This document shows positions 51,444 to 61,164 of a DNA stretch of 64,000 nt, one piece after another. The DNA is from Bacteroidaceae bacterium (GTDB lineage Bacteria; Bacteroidota; Bacteroidia; Bacteroidales; Bacteroidaceae). The stretch spans positions 62,001 to 126,000 of the forward strand of contig JAFQBB010000032.1 in the NCBI GenBank assembly GCA_017416805.1, written 5' to 3'. A program made the translations under genes and the position numbers. Under the pieces are notes generated by a model. The model was not told the origin of the DNA. It searched no databases and was given only the letters and a program-made list of their open reading frames with translations. How positions within the stretch are numbered: the first letter of the stretch is position 1; the number at the start of each line of letters is the position of its first letter.

Positions 51444-53993
51444 ATGAAAACCAAGAAACACATCTGGAGGTTTGGTCGGCATTGGATGCTGGCAGCCGGA
51501 GTACTGTTGGCTGGTGGTTTTGTTTGCTCTTGTGAAGATGAGTATGATTTGGATGAGCGTACTCCTGACGGATGGGGTGCCAGTATCTATAGTTGGCTCG
51601 ACGAACAAGGCAATTTCACCAATACGGTGCGCATGATTGAAAGCCTGAATTATCAGGATGTTTTGGCAAAAACGGGATCAAAAACCTTGTTTGTGGCCGA
51701 TGATGCTGCTTACGAACGTTTTTACCGTAACAATCCATGGGGAGTTTCCAGTTATGATCAACTTACTACGGCGCAGAAGCGCTTGTTGTTGTTCGGAAAT
51801 ATGCTCGACAATTCCATGCAGTTGAGCAACCTTCCGAGTACGGCAGGTACACCGCCTACCGAGGGTGACTGTATGCGGCGCTATTCATCGACTTCCATTT
51901 TCGATTCTGTGCCAGTACTGCTAAAGGATCAAATGCCCGACAATATCTATTGGCGTCGCTATAGGGAAAGCAATAAACCTATGGTATGTATGCAGGACAA
52001 TACCAATACGCCTCTTCTGTTCTTCATTGAGAAACAGTTAGTAAACAAGAAGATTACGAACGATGATTACAATTTCCTTTTCAATTACAAAACGAACCGC
52101 CAGCCTGGTGATGCCAGTGTAAATGGTGTGACTGTAACGGAAGGAAATATACGTTGCTCCAACGGATTTATTCATCGCATGGCTGAAGTTATCAGTCCGT
52201 TGCCTAACATGGCAGAGGTGATAGCCTCTAAGCCTAATACCAGTGCTTACAATGAGTTGTTGGAACGTTTTTGTGCGCCTTTCCCTGACCGGAATCCGAC
52301 AGCTAACGGTTCGGTAACCCAGCAGTATAACCTTGATTACGGGACTGCAGTAGATACGGTCTTTGTCAAACGTTTCTTTTCGGAAAAATCAGAAGGAGGT
52401 TCTCCTGTAAACCTTACGCCTGATGGGAAAGTGGTCAGTGAATTTGAAATGTTGAAATACGACCCGGAATGGAACTCTTATTATGCAGGTATCGACGAAC
52501 AAGGTGCAGAAATGGCCATGCAACGCAACATGGGTGTGATGATGGTTCCTTCCAATGAGGCTTTGGATCGTTATTGGAACGATGGTGCTGGTCGCGTATT
52601 GAAGGATTATTATGGCTCGTGGGATAAGGTTCCTAACGATATGATAGCTGAACTTATCAATGTCAACATGTTGGAATCATTCATTGGTTCTGTCCCCTCC
52701 AAGTTTGATGGGATCTTGAATGATGCCAACGACCCGATGGGCGTTTCTGTTAAACATGTGGATTCTGTATTCTTAGCCTGCAATGGAGCTGTTTATCTGA
52801 CCAATTATGTTTATTCTCCGACCTTGTTCATCAGTGTGCTCTATCCGGCTTGGATTAATGAGACTATGCATATCCTGCGTTGGGGTATCCAACAGTGTCA
52901 ATACAATGTTTATTTGAACTCACTGAATGCAGACTACAGTTTCTTTATCCCAACGAATAAGGCTTTGTTGGAATATATAGATCCTGTTTCGTATGGAAAA
53001 GAGGGTAAGACACAATTGTTCCGTTTCCGTTATGACAAAAAAGCTCAGACTGTTAAGGCCAGTATTTGGAATTATGATATGGCTACGCGGACTACAACCG
53101 ACAGTATCGGTGAAGCAAGTAGTGAGCAGATTGTAAACAGATTGAGAGATATTCTGGAAACTCATATTGTCATTGGCAATGTGGAAGATGGACATACCTA
53201 TTACCGCACGAAGGGTGGTACGGAAATCCGTGTAAACAATGTGGCCGATGGAGAAAAAGGTATGACTGTTGAAGGTAGTTTCCAAATAAATGAGGGCGAT
53301 CCTATCCCTGTCGTTCAGATTTACGACCAGACGAAGGATGGCGGAAATGGTAAAGCTTATATTTTGGACGGTGAGCCTATCATGGGAACTCGTCGGACCG
53401 TGTATGATGTGTTGGCTGAACATGAAGAGTTCTCCAAGTTCTACGAATTGATGCAGGGTAGTGCTCTGTTTGAGAGAGTCCATAATAAGAAGTATCCGTG
53501 CGGTGGCAATAATATTTCTGTCTTCAATACTTATCATTACACAGTTTATGTACCGACAAACGAAAGTATTGAGGCCTTGCAGCGCAGCGGAAAGCTCTCT
53601 TCATGGGAAAACGTGGCTGCTCATAAGGATAATGAAGATTTTGCAGCAGCGACAAGAGATTCGTTGGGTATTGTCAATTTCTTGCGTTACCACATTCAGG
53701 ATAATGCTTTGTTTATTGGTGCAGAGCCAGAGAAGGAGAACTTTGAAACTTCGCTTATGAACGAGCAGACCAAACGTTTCTACCGATTGGAGGTCAATTC
53801 GAATGGAAGTGGTATCTCTATTGAAGATGGTGCAGGCAACACTCGTCAGGTCCTGACTTCGGATGAAAGTCTTTACAACCTTATGGCAAGAGAGTACCAG
53901 TATAACGAAGGAGATGCAGCATCGGCTTCCCATATTGAAACAACGTCATCAGCTGTTATTCATCTCATTGACGGACCGCTGTTGGTTAAGTAA
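51444..53993 (+). CDS. Multi-fasciclin-domain lipoprotein
   Basis: Surface-type lipoprotein of 849 residues. Signal ends in a lipobox with Cys in FVCSCEDEYD (about residue 30), followed by acidic residues that favour surface export. At least three, probably four, FAS1 (fasciclin) domains follow, marked by SKTLFVADDAAYERFY, GVMMVPSNEALDRYW, YSFFIPTNKALLEYI and YTVYVPTNESIEALQ, each the H1-type start of a FAS1 fold. It opens the locus, 32 bp before a SusC gene. FAS1 domains mediate adhesion or ligand binding; the ligand is unknown. Confidence 0.88.
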   Translation: MKTKKHIWRFGRHWMLAAGVLLAGGFVCSCEDEYDLDERTPDGWGASIYSWLDEQGNFTNTVRMIESLNYQDVLAKTGSKTLFVADDAAYERFYRNNPWGVSSYDQLTTAQKRLLLFGNMLDNSMQLSNLPSTAGTPPTEGDCMRRYSSTSIFDSVPVLLKDQMPDNIYWRRYRESNKPMVCMQDNTNTPLLFFIEKQLVNKKITNDDYNFLFNYKTNRQPGDASVNGVTVTEGNIRCSNGFIHRMAEVISPLPNMAEVIASKPNTSAYNELLERFCAPFPDRNPTANGSVTQQYNLDYGTAVDTVFVKRFFSEKSEGGSPVNLTPDGKVVSEFEMLKYDPEWNSYYAGIDEQGAEMAMQRNMGVMMVPSNEALDRYWNDGAGRVLKDYYGSWDKVPNDMIAELINVNMLESFIGSVPSKFDGILNDANDPMGVSVKHVDSVFLACNGAVYLTNYVYSPTLFISVLYPAWINETMHILRWGIQQCQYNVYLNSLNADYSFFIPTNKALLEYIDPVSYGKEGKTQLFRFRYDKKAQTVKASIWNYDMATRTTTDSIGEASSEQIVNRLRDILETHIVIGNVEDGHTYYRTKGGTEIRVNNVADGEKGMTVEGSFQINEGDPIPVVQIYDQTKDGGNGKAYILDGEPIMGTRRTVYDVLAEHEEFSKFYELMQGSALFERVHNKKYPCGGNNISVFNTYHYTVYVPTNESIEALQRSGKLSSWENVAAHKDNEDFAAATRDSLGIVNFLRYHIQDNALFIGAEPEKENFETSLMNEQTKRFYRLEVNSNGSGISIEDGAGNTRQVLTSDESLYNLMAREYQYNEGDAASASHIETTSSAVIHLIDGPLLVK

Positions 53994-54025
53994 ATGAAAG
54001 TCAAGAATCAAGAAGTTTAAGAGTT

Positions 54026-57000
54026 ATGAAATCAAGAAGATTGACAAAAATAGTAGGATTGGCGGTTGTGGGCTGTTGGCTTGCAACTACTGGTTCCTAT
54101 GCCCAAAAAGCGGGCGACATCATCAGCGGTACGGTGAATGATGATTTGGGTCCTGTGTCATTTGCAAATGTAGTTGAATTGGATGCAACCAATCGTATTG
54201 TAGCAAATGCCGTAACGGACATGAACGGAAACTTCTCTTTCAGGTTGAAGAATCCGAAAGACAAATTGCGTGTCACTTTTGTGGGTTACAAGACGGTGAC
54301 ATTACCTATTAATAAAACTGTTTTCAAAATCCGGATGGTTGATGAACTCCAGATAGAGGAGGTGGTCATCACTTCCAAGAAGAAGGCTGAAGGTTCTGGT
54401 CTGGCTATCCCTATGGATGAGATTTCTACAGCCCGCCAGAGCATTGAGATGTCAGAGTTCGAGGGCTTGCCTTTGACTACGGTTGATGAGGCTTTGCAAG
54501 GACGTATTGCCGGACTTGACATCGTGGCCAACTCCGGTAACTTGGGTTCGGGAACATCCATGCGTCTGCGTGGTGTCTCTACAATCAACGGGTCCAGCGA
54601 ACCCCTCATTGTGGTCGATGGTAATGTGTTGGATACCAATACGGATGATTTTGATTTTTCATCGGCCAACGAGGAGAAGTTTGCCCAGTTGTTGAATGTG
54701 AACCCTGAGGATATCCAAAGCATTTCTGTACTTAAGGATGCGGCTGCAACGGCCATTTGGGGGTCGCAAGGAGCAAATGGTGTAATTGAAATCAAGACAA
54801 AACGTGGTTCACGTGGAAAAACTCGTGTAACCTATAGTTACCGATTGACAGGTACTTATCAGCCGGAAGGGTATAAGTTGCTGAACGGTGACGAATACAC
54901 CATGCTTTTGAAAGAGGAATATTTCAATCCTTCTCTCAGTCAGGAAGCCAGCGACATCAAGGAGTTGAACTATCAGAGCACCGGATTCTCGGAATATGAG
55001 ATGTACAACAACAATACAGATTGGCTCAAGGAGGTGAAAAAGGTCGGATGGCGTCAGAATCACTATGTGTCTTTGAGTGGTGGTGGCGAAAAGGCTCATT
55101 TCCGTATCGGTGCAGGATACGACCGTGAAACAGGTTCTATCATAGAACAGCAATTGGACCGTTTCACTTCACGTGTGAATTTGGACTATTTCGTTTCTGA
55201 CCGTATCAAGATTGAAACGAACATATCGCTTACTTATACGAAGAACCAGAAGAATCAGGGAGACCTTTTGGCTCTTGCCTACGTCCGTATGCCGAATCTT
55301 TCTGTGTATGCACAAGACCAGTATGGAAACGATTTGGACGAATACTACCACATGTTGCCGTCTGTATCAGATAAATTGCGCGACCAGATGGTTACAGGAA
55401 GTGGAAATAATCAACGACCTATCCCCAACCCTGTGGCATTGGCGCATGAGGCAAAGAATGATGAAACAAGTTACAGCATTGACCCGGAGTTTAAGCTCCG
55501 TTACGACTTGTTGGGACTTAGCGATGAAAAGACCCGTTTGAATTATGAAGGAAAGGTGTTGTTCAATATCTTCAACCGATACGAAGACCAATACATGCCG
55601 TCATCACTCAATACGTTGGGGTGGACCTCTAATCAGAGCAATCAGACTACGGCCTCTTCATCAAAGAGCTTTGCTATTACCACAACCCATACGTTGACTT
55701 TTACGCCGGCATTCCGCAACAAGGACCATTCGCTTTCCATGTTGTTGCGCGGACAGTTGCGTAGCGGAGAGTCCACATCGCAAAATACAGTAGTATGGGG
55801 AACACCTTCAGGTTCAATTCAAAGTACAGGTGTTCCGGGTATAATCAGTGGTATGAACACGGGTAGTGGTCAGTCTCGTAGTATCTATTTTACCTATTCG
55901 GCCCACTATGCTTACAAGGGGCGTTATATGGCAGACTTCTCAGTACGTCGTGACGGAACTACCAAATTCGGTTCTGACAAGCGTTGGGGTAATTTCCCCG
56001 CTTTCTCTATCCGTTGGAACGTAAGCCGTGAACCATGGTTCCAGAAGACGTTGCCTTGGATTTCTATGCTCTCTGTTCGTCCGGGATGGGGTGTCGTAGG
56101 TACACAACCTGGTGCAGAATACCTCTATTTCAGTAAGTATGCTAATGGTAAGGGGTATATGGGTGAAGGTTCTGTCTATCCGAAGAATATTCAGATGAAG
56201 AAACTCAAATGGCAGGAAAAGGAAACCTATAACTTGGGTGCCGACTTCGGCTTCTTTGACGATCGGATTACCGGTAATGTGGAGTTCTATTGGCAGTTTA
56301 CTTCCGACCTCTTGATGGCCAATAGAGGAATTCCTACTTCGTCAGGTTTTGCCACTCTTGATTGGCAGAATGTGGGTAACATGAAGAATATCGGTTGGGA
56401 GTTCAACTTGAATGGAAACCGTCTTCTCCATTTTGGAAAGTTTGAGATGGATATCAATATGACTTTTGCCAATAACAAGAATGAAATAACCTCGATGGAT
56501 GAGACCTGTTTGAGCAGTCTGAACCATGAATTCGATCAGAATAACGGTTCTTACATGACACGTGTTCAGGTAGGACATGCCTTGGGTAGCATTTATGGAT
56601 TCCGTTATAAGGGAGTATATCAGTATTCAGAATATTCACCCGAAGAGGTGAAGGGCGTAAGCGGACCCAATGCGCCTGTTGCCCGCGATGCGAATGGTGT
56701 TGTCATCCTTGACGAAAATGGAATGACGAAGCCTATGATGTTCTGTGCTGATACCCGTAACTATGAGTTCCGTGGTGGTGATGCTATCTACGAGGACATC
56801 AATCACGATGGAAATATCAACGAACTTGATATCGTTTATCTCGGTTCCTCATTGCCTAAGTTTACCGGAGGTTTCGGCTTCCGTCTCAAGTGGGGACGTA
56901 TTTCATGGAACAATCAGTTCAACTTCCGTTATGGCAACAAAATTATCAACAAGGCTCGTATGAATGTGGAGAATATGTACACAAACAACAACCAGAGTCG

Positions 57001-57343
57001 TGCCGTCAATTGGCGCTGGCGTGTTGAGGGAGATGAGACTTCTGTGCCTCGTGCACTCCGTCAGCATGGTTATAACTGGTTGGGAAGCGACCGTTTTGTA
57101 GAGGATGGTTCGTTCGTACGTTTGAACTACTCACAAATCAGTTATTCGTTCGATCCGAGATTCATCAAACAGTTCGGAATCCAAAGGCTTGACTTTTATG
57201 TGTCTGCCAACAACCTGTTCTGTCTGACAAACTATTCGGGAGCAGACCCTGAAGTGGGATACGGAGGATTGGGTGTTGTGACAGACAATGCACAGACACC
57301 GCGCTCCAAGTCTTTCACTGCCGGTGTGACAATACAGTTCTGA
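54026..57343 (+). CDS. SusC/RagA-type TonB-dependent outer membrane transporter
   Basis: Beta-barrel importer of 1105 residues. Signal peptide (1-26), CarboxypepD_reg-like domain (about 30-110, ISGTVNDDLGPVSFANVV), TonB-box-like EEVVITS, plug domain (about 125-260) with VDEALQGRIAGLDIV, SMRLRGVSTINGSSEPLIVVDG and SVLKDAAATAIWGSQGANGVIEIKTKRG, then the barrel ending in F. It pairs with the SusD gene 37 bp downstream. The imported substrate (glycan, glycopeptide or other) is not shown by the sequence. Confidence 0.94.
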   Translation: MKSRRLTKIVGLAVVGCWLATTGSYAQKAGDIISGTVNDDLGPVSFANVVELDATNRIVANAVTDMNGNFSFRLKNPKDKLRVTFVGYKTVTLPINKTVFKIRMVDELQIEEVVITSKKKAEGSGLAIPMDEISTARQSIEMSEFEGLPLTTVDEALQGRIAGLDIVANSGNLGSGTSMRLRGVSTINGSSEPLIVVDGNVLDTNTDDFDFSSANEEKFAQLLNVNPEDIQSISVLKDAAATAIWGSQGANGVIEIKTKRGSRGKTRVTYSYRLTGTYQPEGYKLLNGDEYTMLLKEEYFNPSLSQEASDIKELNYQSTGFSEYEMYNNNTDWLKEVKKVGWRQNHYVSLSGGGEKAHFRIGAGYDRETGSIIEQQLDRFTSRVNLDYFVSDRIKIETNISLTYTKNQKNQGDLLALAYVRMPNLSVYAQDQYGNDLDEYYHMLPSVSDKLRDQMVTGSGNNQRPIPNPVALAHEAKNDETSYSIDPEFKLRYDLLGLSDEKTRLNYEGKVLFNIFNRYEDQYMPSSLNTLGWTSNQSNQTTASSSKSFAITTTHTLTFTPAFRNKDHSLSMLLRGQLRSGESTSQNTVVWGTPSGSIQSTGVPGIISGMNTGSGQSRSIYFTYSAHYAYKGRYMADFSVRRDGTTKFGSDKRWGNFPAFSIRWNVSREPWFQKTLPWISMLSVRPGWGVVGTQPGAEYLYFSKYANGKGYMGEGSVYPKNIQMKKLKWQEKETYNLGADFGFFDDRITGNVEFYWQFTSDLLMANRGIPTSSGFATLDWQNVGNMKNIGWEFNLNGNRLLHFGKFEMDINMTFANNKNEITSMDETCLSSLNHEFDQNNGSYMTRVQVGHALGSIYGFRYKGVYQYSEYSPEEVKGVSGPNAPVARDANGVVILDENGMTKPMMFCADTRNYEFRGGDAIYEDINHDGNINELDIVYLGSSLPKFTGGFGFRLKWGRISWNNQFNFRYGNKIINKARMNVENMYTNNNQSRAVNWRWRVEGDETSVPRALRQHGYNWLGSDRFVEDGSFVRLNYSQISYSFDPRFIKQFGIQRLDFYVSANNLFCLTNYSGADPEVGYGGLGVVTDNAQTPRSKSFTAGVTIQF

Positions 57344-57380
57344 TAGAATCAAAGAAGTTTAAAGCTAAAAAGATAAAGTT

Positions 57381-59063
57381 ATGAAAAAACTTAAATATAT
57401 AGTTTGCGGCCTTTGCCTCACTACAGGACTGACCGGTTGTGATGACTTCCTGGAAATCCTGCCTATGAATGAGGTGGTGCTTGAAAACTACTGGACAGAA
57501 AAGCAAGATGTGACCAGTGTGGTAAACAGCTGCTATGAAACGATGGAAAGTGCAGATTTCCTGAATCGCATGGGCGTATGGGGAGAATTGCGCTCTGAAA
57601 ACCTGCGTATGGGTAGTAATGTTCCCAACGAGATTAATGACATCTTGAAGGAGAATTTGCTTCCTACCAATCCCTATTGCAATTGGTCGATTTTCTATAA
57701 GGCCATCAATTATTGCAATACGGTGTGCCACTATGCGCCCGAGGTGCAGCGGATAGACCCTAATTATACTGAGGCCGAGATGCGTGCCAATATTGCGGAA
57801 GTGACAGCATTGAGGTCGTTGTGTTATTTCTATCTGGCGCGTACGTTCCGCGATGTCCCCTATACGACACGTCCCAGCATTGACGATACTGAATCGTTTG
57901 CTATTCCTGCAATACCTTTTGAAGAAATGCTTGACACACTCATTACCGATTTGGAAAGAGTGAAAGATGATGCTGTGCGTCGTTATTACACTGATGACAG
58001 CCCCAACCAATATTATAATTCAAGCCGAGTAACCAGACAACTTGTTTATGCATTATTGGCTGATCTCTATTTATGGAAAGGTGATTGGGACAATTCCGTC
58101 AAGTATTGTGACCTTGTGCTTGATTTCAAGCGTCAGCAGTATGAAGAGATGTTGGCCCGAGAAGGGAATGATGTTTCTATCTATATTGAACTTTTTGGCG
58201 ACATCCCTATGATCTTGTCAAAACCCCAGGGACAGGATTTGGGAGGTTATGCTTATACAGATATTTTTGGTGCTGGTAATTCATTCGAAAGTATCTTCGA
58301 ACTCTATTTCGAAAGTAATCAAGACCAGAAAAATACATGGGTAAACGATTTTTATGGAAGCAGCTCAAACAATTATCGTGGTCGGTTGAGTGCCCCCGAC
58401 TTCTTACGTAAAGAGGTGATAGAGGGAACAAACACTGTTTTCTCGAAAACAGATGGACGTGCTTTTGAAAATGTCAGAGTCGAAGGAGCTACTTATGCTG
58501 TTTCAAAGTTTGTCTATCAGTCTATTGCTTATAAAACGAAATCTGTTACCTCTGAAAGTACGTTAGACTGGGCCGCAGTAACCCATTCTTCGGCAAAAAG
58601 TGCCCATTGGATGTTCTATCGTCTGACGGACGTGATGCTTATCAAGGCCGAAGCTTTGATAATGCGTGGTGGCAGTGAAGAAGACAGATTGGCAGCTTTT
58701 GAACTTATCAATTCGGTAAATAAGAGGGCAAACTGTGGAGCTACTCCGTTGGGAGATGCTTCAAAATACACCACAAAGGCTTCTATGGAAGAGTTGTTGA
58801 TGGCTGAACGTCACAGAGAATTCATGTTTGAAGGTAAGCGTTGGTTTGATCTTGTGCGTATAGCTCGCAGAGATGGAAACAACAGACGACTCGTTGAATA
58901 TGCTTCACGTAAGTACATTGAAAATATAAATGCTATCAAGATTAAGTTGGCCGATCCCAACATCATCTATTTCCCCTATGCCAAAAGCGAGCTGAAGGTA
59001 AATCCTTACCTCAAGCAGAATCCGGCATACGGCAAGGATGAAAATACGGAACTGACCAATTAA
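57381..59063 (+). CDS. SusD/RagB-type nutrient-binding lipoprotein
   Basis: Surface lid protein of 560 residues for the upstream SusC. Lipobox Cys in GLTGCDDFLE (about residue 20). SusD features: DFLEILPMNEV, the NYCNTVCHYAPEV helix, AEVTALRSLCYFYLARTFRDVPYTT, and the C-terminal LLMAERHREFMFEGKRWFDLVRIAR block. The SusC-SusD pair is the import unit of the locus. Confidence 0.94.
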   Translation: MKKLKYIVCGLCLTTGLTGCDDFLEILPMNEVVLENYWTEKQDVTSVVNSCYETMESADFLNRMGVWGELRSENLRMGSNVPNEINDILKENLLPTNPYCNWSIFYKAINYCNTVCHYAPEVQRIDPNYTEAEMRANIAEVTALRSLCYFYLARTFRDVPYTTRPSIDDTESFAIPAIPFEEMLDTLITDLERVKDDAVRRYYTDDSPNQYYNSSRVTRQLVYALLADLYLWKGDWDNSVKYCDLVLDFKRQQYEEMLAREGNDVSIYIELFGDIPMILSKPQGQDLGGYAYTDIFGAGNSFESIFELYFESNQDQKNTWVNDFYGSSSNNYRGRLSAPDFLRKEVIEGTNTVFSKTDGRAFENVRVEGATYAVSKFVYQSIAYKTKSVTSESTLDWAAVTHSSAKSAHWMFYRLTDVMLIKAEALIMRGGSEEDRLAAFELINSVNKRANCGATPLGDASKYTTKASMEELLMAERHREFMFEGKRWFDLVRIARRDGNNRRLVEYASRKYIENINAIKIKLADPNIIYFPYAKSELKVNPYLKQNPAYGKDENTELTN

Positions 59064-59104
59064 TGAATGACAAAAAAAAGAACTCATAAATAAAACGTAA
59101 AGAT

Positions 59105-61048
59105 ATGAAAAAAATCAAGCATATAATCTGTGCCTTGTGCCTCTTCACAGGAATGATAGCTTGTGTTGACAACGATGATATAGTGACGAACTACTATGTC
59201 TCGACCAAGGTGACAGCTTCCGGCTTTTTGGAAAATAATCCGGAACGTTTCAGTGAGTTTACCGGAATCCTTCGGAGAACTCCTTACTATTCGTTGTTAT
59301 CTACGTATGGAAAATATACCCTGTTTGCTCCTACAAACGAAGCTATCAGCCGTTATATGTCCAAAAATGGATATGGTTCGATAGAGGCCATTCCGGATGC
59401 CACATGTGACACATTGGCCCGTACTCACATAGTCAAGGATGGAGCCTATTACACAACGGATATCAGCGAGGGTGCGTTGCCTAAACTGAATATGGTTGAT
59501 GCCTACATCGTGTTGTCGAGCGATTCGGATGTATATAACAACAATGCGTTGGTATATTATATTAATAAGAACGCGCGCGTATTGGAGTATGATGACTCTG
59601 TGACCAATGGTGTGGTTCACGTGTTGGAGGATGTTATCGGTGCAACCAGCCTTTTGCTTCCTGACAAGATGGCCGAGGATTCAACGATAACCCTTTTCAC
59701 GCAAGCATTGCAGCTTACAGGATTGGCAGACTCGCTGATTCAGAATATAGATTATTCCTATTCATGTAGCAATGACTCTGTACATGAGGGTAAGATGGTG
59801 CGCTGTACCTCAGGAAGCCAGTTGTTTACCCGTTCCTACTGGCCGGAGAAGAGATATTTCAAATATACAGCTTTTGTTGAGCCGGATGAAGTCTATCATC
59901 GTTACGGGATTTATACAATCGATGACCTGATTGCTCATGCAAAGATGATATATGACCAGACTTATGATGAAGATGCAAATCTGTATGATAATGATCCTAC
60001 TCACAGGAAGAATCCGTTGAACCGCTTTGTCAGCTATCATTTGTTGCCTCGTATCGGCCAATATAATGATTGGGTGCAGTCGGGCGATTTGCGTGAGCAG
60101 TGCTGGTATACATCCATCAGCGACCCTGAAGAATTTTATCCTACCATGTGTCCGGGAACCATCATGCGTTTTGCCGGACCTCCTGCCGGTCTCTTTATCA
60201 ACCGGAAGGGAGTACAGAACAATGCTCCTATACCTGGAGTAAAGGTGTTGTCTCCGTCCGAGTCGGGTTCAATCGATCAGAATGCAGAGAATGGAGTTTA
60301 TCATTATATCGATGACATCCTGGCTTACACCCCGCAGGTTCGCGATGAGGTGCTGAACTGCCGCATCCGTATCGATGCTACGACACTCAGTCCTGACTTT
60401 ATCAATTGCAATGGTAAAGGACGTTATGGTGAGGACCTTTTGACTGGATTCAAGAATGATTATATTACCGATTGGGTCGTATCTCCTGAAACATACGTCG
60501 GGGTACACAGCGATGTAGGTTATTGGAACTCCTATTGTGCCAATGCGGTATGTATCAGTGGTGTGTTTGATGTCGCCTTCAAACTGCCTCCTGTTCCGTC
60601 AGGAACCTATGAAATCCGCTTGGGATACACATGTGGTGATGAGCGTGGTGTAGTACAGGTATATCTGAAAGAGGAAGAGAGTGGTAAAGGTTATCAGCCA
60701 TGCGGTATTCCTGTCGATTTGCGTGAATATGGCCCTGCGCCACATATTGGTTGGGTAGAAGATACAGACGATCCGGAACAGAATATCGCCAACGACAAGG
60801 CTATGCACAATCGTGGCTATATGAAAGCTATGGACAGCTATCGTTCCGGTGGTGCTGAAGGACCATTGAGAAACAATAACTGGAATCTTCGTCGTATTTT
60901 GGCTACGGAATACCTGAATGAGGCAAGTACTTATTGGCTCCGTTTCCGTCAGGTGCTGAATGATCCGCAACGTTATTGGTCGTTTGACTATATTGAACTT
61001 TGCCCCAGCGATGTGTATAAAAGCCCACAGGGTGAGGATACTCATTAA
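59105..61048 (+). CDS. Fasciclin-domain lipoprotein with C-terminal beta domain
   Basis: Lipoprotein of 647 residues. Lipobox Cys in GMIACVDNDD (about residue 20). A FAS1 domain with YTLFAPTNEAISRYM (about 40-180) is followed by a second fasciclin-like region (about 180-420) and a C-terminal beta-rich domain (about 430-640) with a GTYEIRLGYTCGDERGVVQVYL segment that looks like a ligand-binding sandwich. Similar proteins are grouped as DUF5108 in Bacteroides, from memory. It follows the SusD gene by 41 bp. Confidence 0.85.
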   Translation: MKKIKHIICALCLFTGMIACVDNDDIVTNYYVSTKVTASGFLENNPERFSEFTGILRRTPYYSLLSTYGKYTLFAPTNEAISRYMSKNGYGSIEAIPDATCDTLARTHIVKDGAYYTTDISEGALPKLNMVDAYIVLSSDSDVYNNNALVYYINKNARVLEYDDSVTNGVVHVLEDVIGATSLLLPDKMAEDSTITLFTQALQLTGLADSLIQNIDYSYSCSNDSVHEGKMVRCTSGSQLFTRSYWPEKRYFKYTAFVEPDEVYHRYGIYTIDDLIAHAKMIYDQTYDEDANLYDNDPTHRKNPLNRFVSYHLLPRIGQYNDWVQSGDLREQCWYTSISDPEEFYPTMCPGTIMRFAGPPAGLFINRKGVQNNAPIPGVKVLSPSESGSIDQNAENGVYHYIDDILAYTPQVRDEVLNCRIRIDATTLSPDFINCNGKGRYGEDLLTGFKNDYITDWVVSPETYVGVHSDVGYWNSYCANAVCISGVFDVAFKLPPVPSGTYEIRLGYTCGDERGVVQVYLKEEESGKGYQPCGIPVDLREYGPAPHIGWVEDTDDPEQNIANDKAMHNRGYMKAMDSYRSGGAEGPLRNNNWNLRRILATEYLNEASTYWLRFRQVLNDPQRYWSFDYIELCPSDVYKSPQGEDTH

Positions 61049-61164
61049 AATTAGGGATTCCACGAGCTTTTAGAATGATTAAAAAGTAAAAGATTAAAAA
61101 CAGGATTGCCAACCTGCTGTCTGTTCACGATAGCAGGAAGGCTTTCCAATAAGAATCAGAATTT

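Noticed and set aside
52920-53537. A 205-codon minus-strand frame inside the first fasciclin gene
   Set aside because: It is antisense to a clear multi-FAS1 lipoprotein and has no domain of its own.
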